Below, piece after piece: positions 58,852 through 64,000 of a stretch of 64,000 bases of DNA. Within the stretch, counting starts at the first letter, position 1. Each line of letters opens with the position of its first letter. A model generated the notes under the pieces. The model made no database searches and was not told where the DNA came from. It saw only the letters and a program-made list of their open reading frames with translations. Origin of the DNA: Pseudomonas putida (GTDB lineage Bacteria; Pseudomonadota; Gammaproteobacteria; Pseudomonadales; Pseudomonadaceae); assembly GCF_028682455.1 (NCBI RefSeq), contig NZ_JANHLD010000001.1:1054001-1118000 (forward strand), read 5' to 3'. Position numbers and translations under genes: made by a program.

Positions 58852-59943
58852 ATGAGCGAGCGAAACAATGCTGTGGTACTGCACTTCGATCCGGCGCTTG
58901 CGTCGCTGCGCGATGGCCTTTCGGTCGCTCTGCAGATGGGTGACACACTCTGGGTGGCCAATGACGAAACCACGAGCCTGGAGCGCCTGACCATCAGGGA
59001 CGCTGCTGCGGGCGACGTGCCGACGTGCGATGCACACCAGTCGTTTGCGTTGATGAAATACCTGGATCTGCCCATACCCCAGCCAGACGCCGAGATCGAT
59101 ATCGAAGGTTTGGCCCATGCCGAGGACAGCGGCTACCTCTGGGTGGTGGGATCGCATAGCCTCAAGCGCAAGAAGGCCCAGGCCGGCAAGTCTGCGCAGA
59201 AGAACATCAAGCGGCTCTCGACGGTGGAGGCGGATGGCAACCGTTTTTTGCTGGCTCGCATCCCGGTGGTACAGCAGGACGGCAGCCATGTGCTCCAAGG
59301 CAAGGTAAAGGCCGATGGACGCACGGCGGCGCAGCTGCGAGGCGACGAGCATGGCAACGACCTGACCACGGAAATCGCCAAGGACGAACAACTACAGGCC
59401 TTTCTGCACATTCCGGGCAAAGACAACGGTTTTGACATCGAAGGGCTGGCGGTAATCGGCCCGCGTCTTTTGCTGGGGTTGCGGGGGCCGGTGCTTCGCG
59501 GTTGGACTGTGCTGCTGGAGGTCGAGCCCGAACTGGACAGCGGCTCGACCGACACCCTGGTGCTCAAGAAGATCGGCCCACAGGGGCGCCGCTACCGTAA
59601 GCACTTCTTCGATCTCAATGGCCTGGGCGTACGTGACCTGTGCCGCAGCGGTGACGATCTGCTGATTCTGGCGGGGCCGACCATGGACCTGGATGGTCCG
59701 GTAGCGGTCGTGCGCTGGGGTGGCGGCTTTGCAGGCGATGAAGAAAGCGTGGTGTTTGCCGACCAATTGGAGACCCTGCTGGAGGTCCCGTTCGGTCAAG
59801 GTGACGATCATGCCGAGGGCATGTGCCTGTTCGATCCGGGCGAGCAGGGCGAGGCGGGGCTGTTGATCGTCTATGACTCGGCAGCCCGGCATCGCCAGCA
59901 CGGCGACGCCGGGGTGGAGGCTGACCTGTTCATCCTGGATTAG
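58852..59943 (+). CDS. DUF3616 protein (predicted beta-propeller-like)
   Basis: 363 residues, no signal peptide. Blocks such as DIEGLAHAEDSGYLWVVGSHSLKRKKA, FDIEGLAVIGPRLLLGLRGPVLRGW, FDLNGLGVRDLCRSGDDLLILAGP and HAEGMCLF recur as (D/N)-x-E-G-L-A followed by a hydrophobic strand. These match the DUF3616 family, with repeats suggestive of blades. No function is known. A strong AGGAGG precedes the ATG. Single gene behind the alcohol dehydrogenases, 122 bp away. Confidence 0.85.
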   Translation: MSERNNAVVLHFDPALASLRDGLSVALQMGDTLWVANDETTSLERLTIRDAAAGDVPTCDAHQSFALMKYLDLPIPQPDAEIDIEGLAHAEDSGYLWVVGSHSLKRKKAQAGKSAQKNIKRLSTVEADGNRFLLARIPVVQQDGSHVLQGKVKADGRTAAQLRGDEHGNDLTTEIAKDEQLQAFLHIPGKDNGFDIEGLAVIGPRLLLGLRGPVLRGWTVLLEVEPELDSGSTDTLVLKKIGPQGRRYRKHFFDLNGLGVRDLCRSGDDLLILAGPTMDLDGPVAVVRWGGGFAGDEESVVFADQLETLLEVPFGQGDDHAEGMCLFDPGEQGEAGLLIVYDSAARHRQHGDAGVEADLFILD

Positions 59944-60209
59944 TCATACAGCGACAAGCACAGCATCAGCGAAGAAAAAAGTAGGAGTAGACCATTTTCG
60001 ATAAATGAGGGTGACCGCCCACGACATCCAAGATGTGTCTGCTCCTACGAAGCTCAGGGGTACGGCAATCTGTTTCGCCGTTAGCGTCGCGTCTGCGGTC
60101 AATGATGAACAATTGGAGCGCCATAGTGCCCCCCCTGTAATGGGCGGGGGTGACGGGGGCTCACCCCCCGTCGGGGTACTGAAGTGTCGGGGGCAGCGGC
60201 CTGGACGGC
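59944..60209. repeat. Spacer with long imperfect hairpin
   Basis: GTAGGAGTAGAC (59981-59992) and GTCTGCTCCTAC (60037-60048) pair at 11 of 12 positions across a 44-base loop. On the minus strand the hairpin ends in TTTTTTC, so it could terminate the 8-oxoguanine deaminase transcript. A second GC hairpin (GGGGGTGA / TCACCCCC) lies at about 60147-60170. No gene seen. Confidence 0.6.
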
Positions 60210-61568
60210 TCAGTCGCCGCTGACCAACTGACGGGCCAGCTGGTTGTGGCGTTCCAGCACCCGCGGCAGGTCGACCGTGGTGATGCGCCCGTCCTGGACC
60301 ACCACACGGCCATTGATCACGCTGGTGTCGACGTGGGTCGGGGTGCAGAACACCAGGGCCGCCAGCGGGTCGTGATGGGCACCGGCATAGGCCACGTGAC
60401 CAAGATCGAAGGCGACGAAGTCGGCCACCATGCCCGGGGCCAGGGCGCCGATGTCATTGCGGTTGAGTACCTTGGCGCCGCCCAGCGTGGCGATTTCCAG
60501 CGCTTCGCGAGCGGTCATCGCATCGGGACCGAAGCCGACACGCTGCAACAGCAGCGCCTGGCGGACCTCGCCGATCATGCTGGCACCATCGTTGGAGGCC
60601 GAACCGTCCACCCCCAGGCCCACCGGCACACCGTGGTCGCGCATCTTGCGGATCGGCGCGATCCCCGAGGCCAGGCGCATGTTCGAGCACGGGCAGTGGG
60701 CGACCCCGGTACCGGTACGCGCGAACAGCTCAATGCCGTGCTGGTCGAGTTGCACGCAATGGGCGTGCCAGACGTCGTGGCCGACCCAGCCCAGGTCTTC
60801 GGCGTACTCGGCAGGCGTCATGCCGAACTTCTCGCGGCTGTAGGCGATGTCGTTGACGTTTTCTGCCAGGTGCGTGTGCATCGACACCCCGTACTGGCGT
60901 GCGAGCACCGCGGCTTCGCGCATCAGGTCGCGGCTCACCGAAAACGGAGAGCAGGGCGCCACGACCACGCGCAGCATCGAGCCATGGCGGGCGTCGTGGT
61001 AGTCCTCGATCAGGCGCTGGGACTCCTTGAGGATGTCGCTCTCTTTTTCCACCACTGAATCGGGCGGCAGGCCGCCCTGGCTTTGGCCGACGCTCATGCT
61101 CCCGCGTGCGGCGTGGAAGCGCATGCCGATTTCTTCGGCGGCATGGATGCTGTCGTCGAGCTTGCAGCCGTTGGGGTAGATGTAGAGGTGGTCGCTCGAG
61201 GTGGTGCAGCCGGAGAGAATCAGCTCGGCCATTGCCGTCTGGGTCGACACCGAGATCATTTCCGGCGTCAGTCGTGCCCAGATGGGGTAAAGGTTGGTCA
61301 GCCAGTTGAACAACTCGCCGTCCTGGGCCGCCGGTACGACACGGGTGAGGCTCTGGTACATGTGGTGGTGGGTATTGACCAGTCCCGGAATGACCACCTT
61401 CCCGGCCATGTCCAGAATCACATCGGCCTGTTGCGGCAGTGTTTCGCTGGGGCCGACCTGCTTGATCAGGTTGTCCTCGATGAACAGGCCACCGCGCCTG
61501 ATCTCCCGGCGCTCGCCATCCATCGTCACCAGAAGCTCGGCGTTCTTGACCAGTAGTGTCTTGGGCAT
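60210..61568 (-). CDS. 8-oxoguanine deaminase
   Basis: 452 residues, the length of the Pseudomonas 8-oxoguanine deaminase. Metal and catalytic residues: H67-x-H69 (LVNTHHHMYQSLTRVVP), HTHLAENVNDIAYSREKFG, WHAHCVQL and the Asp in GLGVDGSASNDGASM. The enzyme converts 8-oxoguanine to uric acid or isocytosine-like substrates to uracil products. It could feed purine breakdown together with the AllE-type gene at 2541, although they are far apart. SD AGAGGAAT. Confidence 0.9.
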   Translation of the reverse strand: MPKTLLVKNAELLVTMDGERREIRRGGLFIEDNLIKQVGPSETLPQQADVILDMAGKVVIPGLVNTHHHMYQSLTRVVPAAQDGELFNWLTNLYPIWARLTPEMISVSTQTAMAELILSGCTTSSDHLYIYPNGCKLDDSIHAAEEIGMRFHAARGSMSVGQSQGGLPPDSVVEKESDILKESQRLIEDYHDARHGSMLRVVVAPCSPFSVSRDLMREAAVLARQYGVSMHTHLAENVNDIAYSREKFGMTPAEYAEDLGWVGHDVWHAHCVQLDQHGIELFARTGTGVAHCPCSNMRLASGIAPIRKMRDHGVPVGLGVDGSASNDGASMIGEVRQALLLQRVGFGPDAMTAREALEIATLGGAKVLNRNDIGALAPGMVADFVAFDLGHVAYAGAHHDPLAALVFCTPTHVDTSVINGRVVVQDGRITTVDLPRVLERHNQLARQLVSGD

Positions 61569-62399
61569 ACGTATTCCTCTGCGGCATGGGGGCCGCTTTC
61601 AACGTGATTGTGTTGCAGGCACGGTGCGTGGCGTGAGCGAAGCCCTGGCAACCCGGCACTGCGTGGGGCAAGTCCTTGTTGGCAGGATCGGTCAGTGCAC
61701 GTGCGCGCGCAGGGACACTGCCAAGGCACTTGTCCTGGGCTGGTCCACGCCGTGGCGCAAGGTGATGGGCACATGATCCCGTCCACCTTGCGAAACCTCG
61801 CCGATCGGCAGGTACTCAATGGGGGGCCAGGAAGAGGTGTGGGCGAACGGGATAAAGACGAAGGCGTCGCTGGACGACGTTCGTGATTGACGCTCGAGGG
61901 GGGCGAGCAGCAGTGGGTGTTGCATGGCGTGAGACCGTCGCAATACGCAGCGGCGATTACCGGTGTCGTAGGCGTGGAATTATGTAACCAGAATAATTTA
62001 TTTTTGTATACAGGGAATAAAGCATTGCCTGGGGCTGATCCCTCCCGCACCCGGCGTCGCCACCCGCTACGCTTCCAGCATTCTCGATCAATGCAGACAA
62101 CGGTGAAGCATATCCTGATCGCCGACGAACAACCCCCTTTCGCCTGCAATCGCCGGCGGACGCGATGCCCATGGTCTGGTTCGACCCGCACGCGGGCGCC
62201 AAGATCACAGCTACCGGTTCCACGCCGAGCCACAGCTAGCCGGCCAGGCGCAAGACCTGGCGGCGGTGGCTCAATGAACCGGACTACGGCCGCTTCGCGG
62301 CCGATCGCGGATGAATCCGCTCCCATCGAGCTGGCCGATCAAGACAGTTGCTCGCGCAGAGGAAGCGCCGTCCGGCCCCGCGACAGCGCCGTTCGCCCT
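61569..62399. other. 831-bp region without a convincing gene
   Basis: It contains a weak 78-codon minus-strand frame (below), an AT-rich promoter-like patch at about 61975-62028 (with TTGTATACA), short unlinked protein-like stretches on the plus strand at about 62090-62240, and a REP of the second type at about 62286-62325 (CGGCCGCTTCGCGGCCGATCG then GGATGAATCCGCTCCCA). The protein-like pieces look like remnants of a lost gene. Confidence 0.5.
61692..61925 (-). CDS. Possible small hypothetical protein
   Basis: 77 residues from ATG at 61925 (MQHPLLLAPLERQS...SWPPIEYLPIGEVSQGG..ITLRHGVDQPRTSALAVSLRAHVH). The frame is not obviously a shadow of a gene but has only a weak SD and no family I recognise. 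It lies upstream of the deaminase on the same strand. Treated as doubtful. Confidence 0.25.
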   Translation of the reverse strand: MQHPLLLAPLERQSRTSSSDAFVFIPFAHTSSWPPIEYLPIGEVSQGGRDHVPITLRHGVDQPRTSALAVSLRAHVH

Positions 62400-63275
62400 C
62401 TACAGTGACACCAGCACATCACACTGGGATTCGTTGAGGACATGCTTGGTGATGCTCCCGATCAACAGCTCTTCCAGGGCGCTTTCACCCTGTTTGCCGA
62501 TCACGATCAGGTCGCAGTCCAGCTCCAGCTCTTGCTCGACGATGCGCCAGGCCGGGTCGCCATGCACGACGATTTGCCGGGCATTGACCAGCCCCGCGAC
62601 GTCGCTCAAGGCCGCGAGTTTTTCCACGGCGTCTTTTTTGATGACATTGCGGTAGTGGGTGAGGGTGTCCTGGTCGATGTGGGCGAAGCGCATGCTGCCC
62701 TCGAAGGGGGCTTCGTATACGTGCAGCAGGGTGATTTCGGCCTGCGGGGCAACCGATTGCGCGAGTTTGATGGCGCGAAGCGATGAAGGCGAGAAATCCA
62801 CGGGAACGAGCAGGGTACGGTAGGCGTCGCGGGGTGGGTGCTTGACCACCAACATGGGGCAGAGCATGCGGCTCAGCATTCGTTGCACGGTCGAGCCCAG
62901 CAGCAGGCGACGGGCCAGGCTCTGCCCCTTCGCTCCACACACCAGCAGGTTGCTGCGCTTGTCTTGCACCACGCGGGTGATTTCCGTGGTGACCGAGCCT
63001 GTCGCGACCTGTACGCCAGGGGCGATCTCATAGCGCTGGAACAGCCTGTTCGCCAGTTCGTGAGTCTTCTCGCTTGCAGTCTCCAGCTCGCGTTTCAACA
63101 AGTCGTCGTCAGGTACCACCAGTTGCTTGAGACGCTCGAAGGGGGCGGGATTGGCGACGTAGAGCAGATCCAGCGCGGCCTGCTGCGCCTTGCTCAGTTC
63201 AGCCGCCCGCTCTGCCGCGTTGCGGGCAGCGGTGGACAAGTCAGTGGCAACCAGGACGTGGTTCAACGGGGACAT
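62400..63275 (-). CDS. Tandem universal stress protein
   Basis: 291 residues from ATG at 63275 (AAGGAG upstream). Two Usp domains in tandem (about 1-145 and 150-291). Each carries the ATP-binding loop G-x2-G-x9-G-S/T: GAKGQSLARRLLLGST and GKQGESALEELLIGS. Cytoplasmic, usually induced by stress or growth arrest. The upstream extension to 63350 is open but has no SD or family features. Confidence 0.93.
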   Translation of the reverse strand: MSPLNHVLVATDLSTAARNAAERAAELSKAQQAALDLLYVANPAPFERLKQLVVPDDDLLKRELETASEKTHELANRLFQRYEIAPGVQVATGSVTTEITRVVQDKRSNLLVCGAKGQSLARRLLLGSTVQRMLSRMLCPMLVVKHPPRDAYRTLLVPVDFSPSSLRAIKLAQSVAPQAEITLLHVYEAPFEGSMRFAHIDQDTLTHYRNVIKKDAVEKLAALSDVAGLVNARQIVVHGDPAWRIVEQELELDCDLIVIGKQGESALEELLIGSITKHVLNESQCDVLVSL

Positions 63276-63370
63276 GGTAGGGCTCCTTGTGCAGTCCGTG
63301 CGTTGGACCATCCTCTCGCGAACCGAGCCTGGTGTCTTGACCTGCGTCACCTGTTGTCGCCGATGGGCAA

Positions 63371-63583
63371 TCAGCCTTCTCGTGAAATCGGCACGCCAGG
63401 GCTCGATTTAGGTCCGGCGGCTGCCCAGGCGATCAGGCCCAGCACCGGCACAAAAACAATGAACACGATCCACAACATCTTGCGGTCCGCCCGGCTCTTG
63501 CTGCCGATGATGCGTTTGATGGCCCAGAGTTCGACCAGGGTGATCAGTACTGCGAGCGTGATCCAGATATGACCGTTTTCCAT
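63371..63583 (-). CDS. Small membrane protein, PLDc_N-type
   Basis: 70 residues from ATG at 63583 with GGAGG upstream. Two hydrophobic segments (IWITLAVLITLVELWAI and MLWIVFIVFVPVLGLIAW) separated by a basic KRIIGSKSRADRK loop. This is the phospholipase D N-terminal-like membrane anchor motif that also occurs as stand-alone proteins. Function not known. Confidence 0.8.
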   Translation of the reverse strand: MENGHIWITLAVLITLVELWAIKRIIGSKSRADRKMLWIVFIVFVPVLGLIAWAAAGPKSSPGVPISREG

Positions 63584-63663
63584 GTAAGCCTCCAGTGGGT
63601 TCTGGAAGTTAGGTGCATCGAAATGGTCAGGGTTCATTCCGATTTGGCTGATAAAGAAGGGAA

Positions 63664-63690
63664 GGGGAGCAGGAGCATTACCCGCTCCCC
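63664..63690. terminator. Weak terminator between PLDc_N gene and hydrolase
   Basis: GGGGAGC (63664-63670) and GCTCCCC (63684-63690), 7-bp stem and 13-base loop, followed on the minus strand by TTCCCTTC. Serves the partial haloperoxidase-like gene. Confidence 0.45.
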
Positions 63691-63696
63691 CATTGG

Positions 63697-64000
63697 TCAA
63701 CCTCGAACGAAGGCGAGCAGGTCGGCGTTGATCGCATCGGCGTGGGTGGTGGGCATGCCGTGCGGGTAGCCCGAGTAGGTTTTCAGCGTGCTGTTCTGCA
63801 ACAGTTTGGCCGACAACAGTCCGGAGTTTTCATACGGCACAATCTGGTCATCATCGCCATGCATCACCAGCACCGGGATGGTGATGCGTTTGAGGTCTTC
63901 AGTGAAGTCGGTCTGCGAAAAGGCGACGATCCCGTCGTAATGCGCCTTTGCGCAGCCCATCATGCCTTGGCGCCACCAGTTGCGGATGATGCCCTCCGAT
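63697..64000 (-). CDS. Non-heme haloperoxidase-like alpha/beta-hydrolase, C-terminal part
   Basis: The last 100 residues are visible, the gene continuing past the right edge. They read WWRQGMMGCAKAHYDGIVAFSQTDFTEDLKRI, then PVLVMHGDDDQIVPYENSG (catalytic Asp region) and YPHGMPTTHADAIN (catalytic His at PHGMPTTH), ending LLAFVRG. This is the C-terminal half of chloroperoxidase/arylesterase-type alpha/beta-hydrolases. The nucleophile serine is outside the window. Confidence 0.9.
   Translation of the reverse strand, partial: SEGIIRNWWRQGMMGCAKAHYDGIVAFSQTDFTEDLKRITIPVLVMHGDDDQIVPYENSGLLSAKLLQNSTLKTYSGYPHGMPTTHADAINADLLAFVRG

Noticed and set aside
61975..62028. A defined sigma-70 promoter near TTGTATACA
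   Set aside because: The patch is AT-rich and promoter-like, but no pair of boxes with correct spacing could be agreed on either strand.
1..64000. tRNA, rRNA, CRISPR, prophage, IS or integron features
   Set aside because: None was seen: no cloverleaf-like runs, no regularly spaced repeats, and no transposase or integrase among the readable proteins. The only repeats are REP elements and hairpins.

Overview
The window is GC-rich chromosomal DNA that reads as a Pseudomonas, most likely of the P. putida group. The evidence is the gene repertoire (OprD-type porin, many LysR regulators each beside a catabolic operon, an ImpA/OmpA fusion, HODM/Dmm-type N-demethylase genes) and P. putida-style REP elements built around GCGGGCTTGCCCCGCGA and CGGCCGCTTCGCGGCCG. 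No rRNA, tRNA, CRISPR array, prophage, integrase or insertion sequence was seen. The region is a chain of small catabolic modules, most with their own transporter and regulator. Species and functions are judged by eye from the sequence; no database search was run.

Layout. 1-5.3 kb: end of a TatA-like gene, a periplasmic ankyrin protein, a LysR regulator, a START-domain protein, a ureidoglycine aminohydrolase (allE type) and a two-domain DUF1906-DUF2272 protein. 5.4-9.6 kb: a divergent amidase, then an nspC/carboxynorspermidine-dehydrogenase operon for a triamine. 9.9-21.1 kb: a sugar-acid (pentonate) island. On the minus strand it has an IlvD/Edd dehydratase, an MHS transporter and a XylX-like FAH-fold dehydratase. 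Divergent from these are a LysR regulator, alpha-ketoglutarate semialdehyde dehydrogenase, an MFS transporter, an SDR, a diketo-acid hydrolase and a 2-hydroxyacid dehydrogenase. Together these could encode both a Weimberg route and a diketo-hydrolase route from one 2-keto-3-deoxy acid. 21-28.5 kb: single genes (P-loop kinase, ImpA/OmpA fusion, LysR with old yellow enzyme, hydrolase, NTF2-like, DHFR-like, methyltransferase).

28.5-36 kb: an amine module of MFS transporter, heme-dependent N-demethylase (HODM alpha-like), flavin/2Fe-2S reductase, DmmA-like zinc-ribbon subunit, aminobutyraldehyde-type dehydrogenase, GntR regulator and a soluble Cache-domain protein. The two promoter regions share a near-identical 13-bp site. 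36-40.8 kb: Nudix hydrolase and an AttH-type ABC operon. 40.9-46.9 kb: LacI regulator with two tandem operators, NCS2 permease, amidohydrolase, TauE/SafE exporter and OprD porin, probably for a nucleobase-like heterocycle.

47-58.7 kb: a sensor kinase and a sigma-54 response regulator, followed by a good -24/-12 promoter, two periplasmic binding proteins, a complete branched-chain-type ABC transporter and two tandem iron alcohol dehydrogenases. This looks like a regulated uptake-and-oxidation system for an unidentified alcohol. 58.8-64 kb: DUF3616 protein, 8-oxoguanine deaminase, an 0.8-kb mostly empty stretch, a tandem universal stress protein, a small membrane protein and the end of a haloperoxidase-like hydrolase.
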